Assembly (NCBI GenBank): GCA_002309995.1
Contig: DBYB01000029.1
Coordinates: 1-25,161 of the forward strand
DNA: 25,161 nucleotides
DNA from: Bacteroidales bacterium UBA1197
Lineage (GTDB): Bacteria; Bacteroidota; Bacteroidia; Bacteroidales; UBA932
Direction: 5' to 3'
Part shown: piece by piece, positions 15,972 through 22,681 of the stretch
Layout of the letters: each line of letters starts with the position of its first letter
Position numbering within the stretch: position 1 is the stretch's first letter
Notes under the pieces: generated by a model
The model's database searches: none
Seen by the model: the letters and a program-made list of their open reading frames with translations, nothing else
What the model was told of the DNA's origin: nothing
Made by a program: the position numbers and the translations under genes

Positions 15972-17595
15972 CTACTGTGAATTTGAATTCCTGCGCCTTG
16001 CGGAGGGCTTCGCGTAGCTGGTCGTCGTAGCGCAGGCGGAGCTTGACTCCGTCGGGCTGCAGATGATAGCGTACCACGATTTCCTCTTCGATGAAGGGTA
16101 TGATTTCGTCTTTCTTGAGCCGCAGGAAGTCTTCCTTCTCTATCTCCAGGGCCTTTCCGAGTGCATCTAGTTCGGCGCTCATCGTCTCTTCAAGACCGTC
16201 GCGCTTGAGTTCCTTGCGCACCATGTCGAAGTAGGTGCGGGCGCTGGAGCGGTAATCGAAGGTCTTGCCCTTGGCAAATTCAATGAAGTCCTCGTAATCG
16301 GCGTCGCCGAAGTGGAACTCGTCGGTAGGAGCTATCGAAGCGTGCTCACGCACGTATTTCAGCACGTACTGCTCCACCACTCCGTTCATCACCAGCGAAT
16401 AGGTGAGACGGCTGTATTCGTGCGGCTTCACTTCTAAGTCGGGGGTGATGCCGCCGCCATCTCGTACCGTGCGTCCCATTGCTGTCTTGAATTCGTGGGT
16501 GAGGGAGTCGGGAATGTGTCCCACGGAGCCATCATCGTTGCGGTGCGAGTAGTCTATGGCTTGCACGCAGCGGCCGCTGGGTGTGTAGTACTTGGCAGTC
16601 GTGACCTTGAGCTGGCCGCCGTAGGGGAGAGGCCGGATACTCTGAACCAGGCCCTTGCCGAAGGTGCGCGTGCCGGCAATTACGGCGCGGTCCATATCCT
16701 GCAGCGCTCCGGAAACGATTTCGGAGGCCGATGCCGATCCGGAATCAACCAGGACCACCAGGGGGATGTTCGGCTCCAGGGGGGCCTTGCTGGTGCTGCT
16801 CGAGTAGCCGGAGCCCTCGGCGCGTCCCTTGGCGGTTACCACCAGGGAGCCCTTGGGAACGAAGATGGATACTATATCGACAGCCTCGGCCATCAGTCCG
16901 CCGCCATTGCCGCGGAGGTCGAGCACCAGGGTGTCGAGCTGGCCCTGCTTGCGCAGGTCGCGGATGGCGTCACGCACCCTTTCGCCTACGCCTTCGGTGA
17001 AGCCGGTCTGGCTGATGTAGCCTGTGTGGGGCGCCACGTAGCCGTGGTATTCAACATCAGGCAGGCGTATGTTCTGGCGGGTGATGGCGATGTTCTTGAT
17101 TTCGCCGGTATGGACTTTCTTGACCTTGAAGACCACCTTGGTGCCGGGCGCACCGCGCATCTTCTCGCTGCACTCAGAGCTGGTGAGACCGACAACGGTC
17201 TGGCCATCAATGGTCATAATTTCATCTCCGCAGCGGAGGCCGTTCTTCCAGGCAGGGGAGTCCTTGTAGGGCTCGTTGATGATTACGTTGCCCTGGACGT
17301 CCGGCTTGTAGATAACTGCGCCGATGCCTCCGTAGGACTTGTTTATCATCATCTTGAGGTCTTCGTTCTCCTCTTCGGGGATGTAAACGGTGTACGGGTC
17401 GAGGTCGGCCAGCATCGCGTCAACTCCGGCCCTCTCTATCCTGTCGAGGGGGAGGGAATCAACGTACGAGCGGTTGAGTTCCTTGAGTATGGAGGATTGG
17501 ATTTCGGTCCATTTGCCGAACTTGAAGCTCTTCGACTGTGCCGTGGCGGCCACGCAGAGTGCGCACAGGGCTATTGAAAGCAGTACTTTCTTCAT
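15964..17595 (-). CDS. Second S41 family PDZ protease, exported
   Basis: The 543-residue product starts with a signal peptide (MKKVLLSIALCALCVAATAQ, cleavage near residue 20), so it is periplasmic. A PDZ domain lies at about 85-165 (GGIGAVIYKPD, SPAWKNGLRCGDEIMTI). The S41 core has LDLRGNGGGLM (225-235), DSGSASASEIVSGAL (284-298) and RTFGKGLVQS (310-319). Ser289 and Lys314 have the 25-residue spacing of the catalytic dyad. A C-terminal helical region of about 150 residues is rich in Glu and Lys. It is only moderately similar to the S41 protein at 4752-6278 outside the motifs. Its gene begins seven bases after rdgB and its 3' end overlaps the U32 gene. Role inferred: envelope protein processing. 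Confidence 0.93.
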   Translation of the reverse strand: MKKVLLSIALCALCVAATAQSKSFKFGKWTEIQSSILKELNRSYVDSLPLDRIERAGVDAMLADLDPYTVYIPEEENEDLKMMINKSYGGIGAVIYKPDVQGNVIINEPYKDSPAWKNGLRCGDEIMTIDGQTVVGLTSSECSEKMRGAPGTKVVFKVKKVHTGEIKNIAITRQNIRLPDVEYHGYVAPHTGYISQTGFTEGVGERVRDAIRDLRKQGQLDTLVLDLRGNGGGLMAEAVDIVSIFVPKGSLVVTAKGRAEGSGYSSSTSKAPLEPNIPLVVLVDSGSASASEIVSGALQDMDRAVIAGTRTFGKGLVQSIRPLPYGGQLKVTTAKYYTPSGRCVQAIDYSHRNDDGSVGHIPDSLTHEFKTAMGRTVRDGGGITPDLEVKPHEYSRLTYSLVMNGVVEQYVLKYVREHASIAPTDEFHFGDADYEDFIEFAKGKTFDYRSSARTYFDMVRKELKRDGLEETMSAELDALGKALEIEKEDFLRLKKDEIIPFIEEEIVVRYHLQPDGVKLRLRYDDQLREALRKAQEFKFTVDE

Positions 17596-17602
17596 ACAAC
17601 TG

Positions 17603-18238
17603 TCATTTATCGTATCCGTTCTCCTGCAACCACAGTGCCATGGCGCGCAGGGCTTTCCCTCTGTGGGAGATTTCGTTTTTCGTTCCTTCCGGGAGCTCCG
17701 CCACGCTCTGGCCGGGGTATTCGTCGGCTATGAAAACAGGGTCGTAGCCGAAGCCGCCGGTTCCGTTTCTTTTTAGGGCAATACTACCTTCCATCGTGCC
17801 TTCGAAATATAGTGTGCGGTTGCCAAGCAGGAGGGTTACTACGCTGCGGAAGCGGGCTGTGCGGGGCTCGCCGGGGTGTTTCGCCAGCTCGCGCAGGAGC
17901 GCGTCGATGTTGGCGGAGAAGTCGTGATCCGGGGGGATCGGGAGACCGTCGCGGCGGGCGATGTCCTGGGCGAAGCGGGCCGCGTGCACCCCGGGCGCGC
18001 CTCCGAGTGCGTCAACTTCAAGCCCGGTGTCGTCGGCGAAGCAGTCCAGCCCGGAGCGCTCGCGGAAGTAGTTTGCCTTTATGAGCGAGTTCTCCTTTAG
18101 CGTGATGGCGTTCTCGTCGGGCTCGCCGTGTATGCCGAGCTCTGCGGGGGAGATTATTACCGCGAACGGGGCGAGTATTTCGGCGGCCTCGCGCAGTTTG
18201 CCTCGATTGCCGGTTGCGAACAGTAGTTTCATCATCAT
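17603..18238 (-). CDS. rdgB: RdgB/HAM1 family non-canonical purine NTP pyrophosphatase
   Basis: The 211-residue cytosolic enzyme removes dITP, ITP and XTP from the nucleotide pool by cutting them to monophosphates. Motifs: FATGNRGK (7-14), CFADDTGLEVDALGGAPGV (66-84) with the catalytic Asp70, GFGYDPVF (162-169) and SHRGKA (191-196). Three tandem ATG codons (18238, 18235, 18232) could each start the protein. The first overlaps the rsgA stop as ATGA and is chosen here, although homologues usually begin close to the KLLFATGN segment, which any of the three allows. Confidence 0.94.
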   Translation of the reverse strand: MMMKLLFATGNRGKLREAAEILAPFAVIISPAELGIHGEPDENAITLKENSLIKANYFRERSGLDCFADDTGLEVDALGGAPGVHAARFAQDIARRDGLPIPPDHDFSANIDALLRELAKHPGEPRTARFRSVVTLLLGNRTLYFEGTMEGSIALKRNGTGGFGYDPVFIADEYPGQSVAELPEGTKNEISHRGKALRAMALWLQENGYDK

Positions 18239-19173
18239 CGGAATTTCTTGTCCTCCTCGAGCATGCCGAGGTAGGAGTTATAGCGCTCAGGGCTGATGAG
18301 GCCGTCTTCCAGTGCCTGTTTGACGGCGCAGCCCGGCTCGTGGGTATGGGTGCAGGGCACGAATCGGCAATGGTCGGCCACGCGGAGCATCTCGGGGAAG
18401 TATTTCGATATCTCTTCCTTCTCAAGGTCCACCAGGCCGAAGCCGCGCAGGCCGGGGGTGTCCACGATGAAGCCGCCTCTTTGCAGGGGATACATCTCGT
18501 ACAGTGAGGTGGTGTGCCTGCCCTGCAGATGGGCCAGGCTGATGCTGCCGACCTTCGGGTCGAGCGAGGGATCCAACGCTTTGATTACGGAGGACTTGCC
18601 CACCCCGGACTCACCGCTCACCAGGCTGGTGCCGTGCGAGCAGAGCTTTCGCAGTTCGTCGATGCCTTCGCCTGTGAGGGCTGAACACTCGAGCACGGTA
18701 TAGCCGGCGCTGCGGTAGATATTGCAGAAGTTCTCCACTTCTTCGGCGGCTGGCTTCCGGTAGAGGTCAAGTTTGTTCAGGACTATCACCGGCTTTACGC
18801 CATACACCTCGCAGGTTACCAGCAGACGGTCGAGGAAGGGGAGTTTTATCTCGGGGAAGTAAAGGGTTACGACCAGTATTGCGCGGTCGAGGTTGGCAGC
18901 GATTACGTGTGCCTGGCGCGACAGATTGGTACTGCGGCGTATGACGTAGTTGCTCCGTGGAAGCACTTCCTTTATCACCGCCGGATGCAGCGCGTCCGGT
19001 TCGGCGTCGCCATCGCACTCGTAGCGCACCCGGTCGCCCACGGCCACCGGATTCGTCGCCACCGACCGCTCCAGCCGCACCTTCCCGCGCAGCACCGCCG
19101 GGAACGGCTCCCACTCAGGCAACCTGCTCAGCAGAAAATGACTCCCCGCATTCTTTACAACCGTCGCTTCCAT
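18235..19173 (-). CDS. rsgA: Ribosome small subunit-dependent GTPase A
   Basis: The 312-residue circularly permuted GTPase acts late in 30S ribosome maturation. It has an OB-fold N-terminus (about 1-70), then the permuted G-motif order: NKLD (133-136), the Walker A loop GESGVGKSS (187-195) and DTPGLRGFG (238-246). A zinc-finger helical end binds metal through Cys269, Cys274, His276 or His278, and Cys282. I start at 19173. The in-frame TTG nine bases upstream lies inside the -7 box and is unlikely to be transcribed. The gene leads a four-gene minus-strand operon with rdgB, the S41 protease and the U32 gene. Confidence 0.94.
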   Translation of the reverse strand: MEATVVKNAGSHFLLSRLPEWEPFPAVLRGKVRLERSVATNPVAVGDRVRYECDGDAEPDALHPAVIKEVLPRSNYVIRRSTNLSRQAHVIAANLDRAILVVTLYFPEIKLPFLDRLLVTCEVYGVKPVIVLNKLDLYRKPAAEEVENFCNIYRSAGYTVLECSALTGEGIDELRKLCSHGTSLVSGESGVGKSSVIKALDPSLDPKVGSISLAHLQGRHTTSLYEMYPLQRGGFIVDTPGLRGFGLVDLEKEEISKYFPEMLRVADHCRFVPCTHTHEPGCAVKQALEDGLISPERYNSYLGMLEEDKKFR

Positions 19174-19179
19174 AGATTG

Positions 19180-19187
19180 CAAATTTA
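19180..19187 (-). promoter_or_regulatory. -7 box of the rsgA operon
   Basis: On the minus strand TAAATTTG (19187 to 19180) matches TAnnTTTG. Only six bases separate it from the ATG at 19173, so the mRNA should be leaderless or nearly so. No clear TTTG -33 box is seen at the right distance; the upstream sequence is instead an A/G-rich tract. Confidence 0.65.
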
Positions 19188-19221
19188 CAACTTTTTCTCT
19201 AGTCCTGATAAATGTTTACCT

Positions 19222-19312
19222 ATGTTCCCCTTCTTCCGTTTTCCATTCCCATTACCATATTCTATTCCCGCTTTCCTCATTTCCCATCCCCGTTTCCAAT
19301 TCCCGTTTTTTT
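19222..19312. repeat. Pyrimidine-rich degenerate repeat tract upstream of rsgA
   Basis: For about 90 bases the plus strand is mostly C and T, with repeated variants of TTTCCATTCCC (for example TTTCCATTCCCATT, TTTCCCATCCCCGTTTCC). The minus strand is thus a purine-rich run of GGGAATGGAAA-like units. No plausible gene lies here. A run of nine C (19351-19359) follows. The tract sits about 35-125 bases upstream of the rsgA promoter. Function is unknown; slippage-prone DNA or a triplex-forming tract is possible. Confidence 0.5.
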
Positions 19313-19407
19313 GAACCCCTTGACCCTCAACTACTTCCGTATCTCCTATGCCCCCCCCCTCATTCCGGGCTTGACCCAGAATCTCCTGAACGGTCCCTGA
19401 TCCTGTT

Positions 19408-19500
19408 ACCGTGGCCGAGGGTCCATCGTCGGGACCCTCAGTCTCAAAAACCCCACATTATCGTAGCCGAGGGTCCATCGTATGGATGGTCAGCCACGGT
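19408..19500 (-). repeat. Double-hairpin palindromic repeat, block 2 (copy B)
   Basis: The reverse complement matches copy A (302-392) closely, including GACCCTCGGCTACGAT, the TGGGGTTTTTGA linker and GGACCCTCGGCCACG. The ends ACCGTGGC and GCCACGGT are perfect inverted repeats. One inner arm has diverged (GGATGGTCAGCC in place of the GGACCCTCGG type), so one hairpin is weaker here. This copy lies 3' of tRNA-His, as copy A lies 3' of tRNA-Arg. Confidence 0.8.
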
Positions 19501-19526
19501 TAGCTGTTGTAGTGCAAGAATCTTAA

Positions 19527-19606
19527 TTTCTTACCAATCTCCTGTGGGTCATTCCGGAGCACAGGAGATACAGTTATCGTTGACTGCCAGCATCTTACGA
19601 AAAACG
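19527..19606 (-). repeat. Composite intergenic repeat, block 1 (copy near tRNA-His)
   Basis: The reverse complement of 19560-19606 aligns without gaps to 102-148. Here the hairpin is perfect: ATCTCCTGTG (19537-19546), a 13-base loop, and CACAGGAGAT (19560-19569). Block 2 follows after about 35 bases, compared with about 130 in the tRNA-Arg copy. No promoter or coding role is visible. Confidence 0.65.
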
Positions 19607-19653
19607 GCTAAGGTGGTTGGAGACGGTTGTCCGGAGGCCGCGTGCGGCCGACT

Positions 19654-19680
19654 AAGCCTCTCCCCCGAGGGGAGAGGTTT
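19654..19680. repeat. Strong GC-rich hairpin of a common intergenic repeat type
   Basis: CCTCTCCCC (19657-19665) pairs perfectly with GGGGAGAGG (19669-19677) around a three-base loop, and three more pairs (AAG with TTT, one wobble) extend the stem. GGAGAGGGGG follows. Sequences of this kind are frequent dispersed repeats that give rise to spurious peptides of the PLSKPLPSGE type. A GGCCGC/GCGGCC palindrome lies just before it (about 19637-19650). Confidence 0.6.
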
Positions 19681-19710
19681 GGAGAGGGGGTAACGTGTAG
19701 TGCGTAAGCA

Positions 19711-19743
19711 CCCCAAAAAACAAAAGCCTCCCGCTTGGGAGGC
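19711..19743 (-). terminator. Intrinsic terminator of tRNA-His
   Basis: Read on the minus strand, GCCTCCC (19743-19737), loop AAGC, and GGGAGGC (19732-19726) form a strong stem followed by TTTTGTTTTTT, a classical U-run. An outer 12-bp inverted repeat (19708-19719 with 19751-19762) encloses it and includes the last bases of the tRNA. Confidence 0.85.
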
Positions 19744-19757
19744 CTTTAAGTTTTTGG

Positions 19758-19831
19758 GGTGCGATGTGGGGCTCGAACCCACGACACCCAGAACCACAAT
19801 CTGGTGCTCTACCAACTGAACTAATCGCACC
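19758..19831 (-). tRNA. tRNA-His (anticodon GTG)
   Basis: The minus-strand sequence folds into a full cloverleaf. The acceptor GTGCGAT pairs with ATCGCAC, the anticodon loop TTGTGGT carries GTG within the stem CCAGA/TCTGG, and the T arm has the GTTCGAG loop. The extra G at -1 (19831) faces discriminator C (19758), the identity pair of tRNA-His. CCA is not encoded. Confidence 0.96.
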
Positions 19832-19844
19832 GTGTTAGAGGATG

Positions 19845-19875
19845 CAAAGGTACGAAAAAATTTAATTATTGCAAA
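19845..19875 (-). promoter_or_regulatory. Full consensus promoter of tRNA-His
   Basis: On the minus strand TTTG (19875-19872) and TACCTTTG (19852-19845) are separated by 19 bases, a perfect Bacteroidota -33/-7 pair. The start site would be a few bases before the tRNA 5' end. The -33 box lies inside the last codons of the deformylase gene. Confidence 0.85.
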
Positions 19876-20453
19876 TCTATTATATCCGTGTAGATAATTC
19901 CGTCCAGGTGGTCGCACTCGTGCTGGAAAATCACTGCGGTGAAGCCCTGTATCCTTTCAACGGTATCGCGAAGAGTCGCCGGAGAGGTGTAGGTAATGTC
20001 GATGTCTTTCCAGCGATGGACTTTGCCGCGGCGGCCGGGGACGCTGAGGCAGCCCTCGGGGCCCGGTTCGGGTTCGCCGCGGAACTCTGTGATACGGATG
20101 TTGGGATATACCTCGAACGGCTCACCCTCTTTGTCGAAGCGCTGCACGGCAACGATCCTGCGAAGCACCCCGACCTGCGGCCCGGCGATGCCGACGCCGT
20201 CCTGGGACGGGTCGGTGACCGTAGCCACCATACGCGACGCCAGGCGAGCGTATTCCGGAGCGCAAAGCTCGTGCTCATTCATATTGCGACTAAGGCTGCG
20301 CAAAACCAGCGAGTCAGCCTGCTCATCCACAGTCAGGACCCTCATCAGTCCTTCCCCTTCCATAATCAACTTGCTCTCTTCTTCCGTCCACCTGTCAGCG
20401 GAACACGACATCACTCCAACAGCCGCCATAATAACTAACAAATACTTTTTCAT
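19866..20453 (-). CDS. Peptide deformylase-like lipoprotein
   Basis: The 195-residue product carries all three deformylase motifs: GVGIAGPQVG (86-95, with Gln93), EGCLS (133-137, metal ligand Cys135) and HECDH (178-182, ligands His178 and His182, catalytic Glu179). Unusually, it begins MKKYLLVIMAAVGVMSC, a lipoprotein-type signal with the presumed lipidated Cys at 17, followed by about 15 charged residues. Deformylases normally work on nascent chains in the cytosol, so an envelope location implies another N-formyl or amide substrate. The alternative is that translation starts further in, for example at Met31 or Met37, giving a cytosolic enzyme; but the signal is well formed. It overlaps the acyl-CoA synthetase gene by four bases (ATGA) and ends a minus-strand operon. 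No gene symbol is given because the housekeeping def is probably elsewhere. Confidence 0.87.
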   Translation of the reverse strand: MKKYLLVIMAAVGVMSCSADRWTEEESKLIMEGEGLMRVLTVDEQADSLVLRSLSRNMNEHELCAPEYARLASRMVATVTDPSQDGVGIAGPQVGVLRRIVAVQRFDKEGEPFEVYPNIRITEFRGEPEPGPEGCLSVPGRRGKVHRWKDIDITYTSPATLRDTVERIQGFTAVIFQHECDHLDGIIYTDIIDLQ

Positions 20454-22078
20454 TTTTCCTCCTTTGTCTTTTCCTTGTACAGGAATCGCTTGATTTTCAT
20501 CGTAGCCGTCTTTGCGAAAGGCTTCTTCTCAACCTCCACCTCCCCAATCTGGCTGTTCCGGTTCACGTGTGTGTTCACGAAATCGAGGATTTCCTTCTTC
20601 CGCCGCTCCATATCTTCAATGAAGCGGTCTTCGTTCTCGTAGTTCCAGTCAAGCACGTTGTCGTTGAAGTGCACCAGCGCCACCAGGCGCCCGTTGCGCT
20701 TGACCACCAGCGATTCGCTGATATCGTTGATATTGTTGATGACGTTCTCGATTTCCTCCGGATAGATGTTCTCTCCGTCGGGCCCGATGATAACGCTTCC
20801 CATTCTTCCTTTTATATAATAGCGGCCCTTCTTGTCCACGCTGGCAAGGTCTCCGGTACGGAACCAGCCGTCGTCGGACAGCACCTGCCGCGTGCGGTCG
20901 AAGTCCTTATAATAGCCCATCATCACGTTGTCGCCCTTCACCGCTATCTCGCCCTCGCCCGTCTCGGGATTCACGTTCTCCAGCCGTATCTGCACGCCGG
21001 CGGCCGCAATTCCGGTGCTGCCGGTATGCGTACGACCGGGGCTGGCGTTGCATATCAGCGGCGCCGTCTCCGTGAGGCCGTAACCTATTGCGTACGGGAA
21101 TTTTGCCTTGCCCAGGAAGCGCTCCACCTCGGGGTCGAGCTTGGCCCCTCCGATGCCGAAGAAACGTATCCGCCCGCCGAAAGTCTTCCGGAGTCTCATA
21201 CCCACCAGCCGGCAAAGCACGTTGGGAGCAAATTTCTGCAGGTGGCTCAGGAAGCGACTCTTCTGGATGGTCGGAACGATGCTGGACTTGTAGATCTTCT
21301 CGATGACCAGCGGCACCGACAGCATCATAGTGGGCCGTATCTCCTTGAACGCCGGAATCAGTATTGACGGGGTCGGCGGCCGGTGCAGGTAGTTGACGAG
21401 CGCGCCCACCGAGAAGGGATACAGCATACCGACGCTCATCTCGTAGGTGTGCGCCAGCGGCAGGATTGACAGGAAAACGTCGGTCCTGTAGGCGTGCGCT
21501 GCAACCCAGGAGGCGTAGATGTTGGCGCAGAAGTTCTTGTGCGTGAGCATCACACCCTTGGCGGCCCCCGTTGTGCCGGAGGTGTAGATTATGCACGCGA
21601 GGTCGTCCGGCAGAGGCACCGCCGCGCCGCCGTCGCAGGTATAGGCGGTATCGTTGAAACGAAGGATGCTCAGGTCGTCGGTGGCGATGACCACGTGCAT
21701 CCTCGAAAGAATCTCCTCCGGCACCTTTGTATAGAGCCTGCGCGATACGTACAGCGCCTTCGCGTCCGAGTGCTTGAGTATGTTGCTGATCTCGTTGCCG
21801 GAGAGTTCCGTGAGCATAGGAACGGCGATGCGGCCGAACGCGGTGACGGCAAAGAATGCCACCGGCCAGTTGGGCATATTCTGCGAAAGTATTGCCACCT
21901 TGTCGCCGGCTCCTATACCGAAGTTTGAAAGCAGGCGAGCCTGCCGGCGGGCGCACTCATTGAATTCAGAATATGTATAGGACTGGTTTTCCCCAATATA
22001 GCGGAAGGCCGTCCGACCGGCGTATCTGGTTGATGAATACTCAAGTACGTCGGCGAGGGTCTGAAAAGAATGCCTCAT
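20450..22078 (-). CDS. AMP-forming acyl-CoA synthetase (second copy)
   Basis: The 542-residue ANL-superfamily ligase has YTSGTTGAAKGVM (165-177), GYGLTET, WFRTGD, KGRMG and a C-terminal basic KIKRFLYKE end that contributes the second half-reaction lysine. It should activate a fatty acid or other acid to acyl-AMP and acyl-CoA in the cytosol. It is a paralogue of the ligase at 2697-4352 but diverges in the substrate half. The gene starts four bases after the PlsC-like gene and overlaps the deformylase gene by four, so the three are translated from one mRNA. The pairing with two acyltransferases points to an acyl group being activated and then transferred. Confidence 0.9.
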   Translation of the reverse strand: MRHSFQTLADVLEYSSTRYAGRTAFRYIGENQSYTYSEFNECARRQARLLSNFGIGAGDKVAILSQNMPNWPVAFFAVTAFGRIAVPMLTELSGNEISNILKHSDAKALYVSRRLYTKVPEEILSRMHVVIATDDLSILRFNDTAYTCDGGAAVPLPDDLACIIYTSGTTGAAKGVMLTHKNFCANIYASWVAAHAYRTDVFLSILPLAHTYEMSVGMLYPFSVGALVNYLHRPPTPSILIPAFKEIRPTMMLSVPLVIEKIYKSSIVPTIQKSRFLSHLQKFAPNVLCRLVGMRLRKTFGGRIRFFGIGGAKLDPEVERFLGKAKFPYAIGYGLTETAPLICNASPGRTHTGSTGIAAAGVQIRLENVNPETGEGEIAVKGDNVMMGYYKDFDRTRQVLSDDGWFRTGDLASVDKKGRYYIKGRMGSVIIGPDGENIYPEEIENVINNINDISESLVVKRNGRLVALVHFNDNVLDWNYENEDRFIEDMERRKKEILDFVNTHVNRNSQIGEVEVEKKPFAKTATMKIKRFLYKEKTKEEK

Positions 22079-22082
22079 TTAA

Positions 22083-22640
22083 TCAATGCGTGATGTATTT
22101 CTCCGGGTGCCTGCCGACCAGGTGCATCTCCTCGTAGAGTGCCTGGATACGTTTCATATCGGCGCGGGCGTCGTCTGTAAGCTCGACCCGTTCGCCCCGG
22201 CCTATGTGTTTCGTTCCCCAGTTGAAGTACCCCATATATACCGGAATCCCCGTTTTGCTGGCGATGAGATGGAAGCCCGTCTTCCAGTTCTTCACCGGTT
22301 TCCTGGTGCCCTCGGGAGAGAGCGCGAGGTGGAAGCGTCCGGGTGCCTCCATCTCCTTGATGACGCTGCGCAGCATATTGGTAGGGCTGCTGCGGTCAAC
22401 GGGGATGCAGCCCATACTCCTGAGCAACCAGCCCAGGGGAGGGAAGAAGAATTCCTTCTTTATCATACACTTGGCGTGCTCGCCAAGGGATCGGTAATAC
22501 AGGTATGATACAGCGAAATCCAATATTGAAGTATGCGGTACGCCAAGGATGACGCACTTTTCTGCGGGTACGGCATCGGAATCAATCGTCCAGCCGAAGA
22601 GTTTAAGAATCGCGCCGCAGCATTTTCCCCAAATATCCAT
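22083..22640 (-). CDS. Short PlsC-like acyltransferase
   Basis: The 185-residue protein has the LPLAT motifs: HTSILD (36-41, the HxxxxD catalytic block), GCIPVDR (77-83) and SPEGTRK (108-114). It lacks the N-terminal membrane anchor of typical PlsC and is shorter than the usual 230-250 residues, a form common in Bacteroidota. It would move an acyl chain from acyl-CoA or acyl-ACP to a glycerol phosphate, an aminolipid or another acceptor at the inner-membrane surface. The acceptor cannot be told from sequence. It has its own -7 box and is followed by the acyl-CoA synthetase after four bases. Confidence 0.85.
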   Translation of the reverse strand: MDIWGKCCGAILKLFGWTIDSDAVPAEKCVILGVPHTSILDFAVSYLYYRSLGEHAKCMIKKEFFFPPLGWLLRSMGCIPVDRSSPTNMLRSVIKEMEAPGRFHLALSPEGTRKPVKNWKTGFHLIASKTGIPVYMGYFNWGTKHIGRGERVELTDDARADMKRIQALYEEMHLVGRHPEKYITH

Positions 22641-22664
22641 AAATCAACAGTGTTTATCCGGGCG

Positions 22665-22672
22665 CAAATATA
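22665..22672 (-). promoter_or_regulatory. -7 box of the acyltransferase/ligase/deformylase operon
   Basis: On the minus strand TATATTTG (22672 to 22665) is a perfect -7 box, 24 bases before the ATG at 22640 and nine bases after the stop of the upstream acyltransferase-like gene. No TTTG is seen at the -33 position. Readthrough from the upstream gene is also possible because no terminator separates them. Confidence 0.65.
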
Positions 22673-22681
22673 AGAAAAGTT

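Noticed and set aside
16495..17577. Open frame of 360 codons on the plus strand
   Set aside because: It is antisense to the second S41 protease; the composition is Gly/Ala/Val-rich without domains.
19360..19390. Sequence CATTCCGGGCTTGACCCAGA considered as part of a third copy of the composite repeat
   Set aside because: Only short stretches (ATCTCCT, CATTCCGG) match block 1, with no paired arm. I cannot distinguish it from chance or from a different dispersed repeat.
19549..19917. Open frame of 122 codons on the minus strand
   Set aside because: It translates through tRNA-His, giving the well-known spurious peptide type LVEHQIVVLGVVGSSPTS, and through the GC-rich hairpin repeat.
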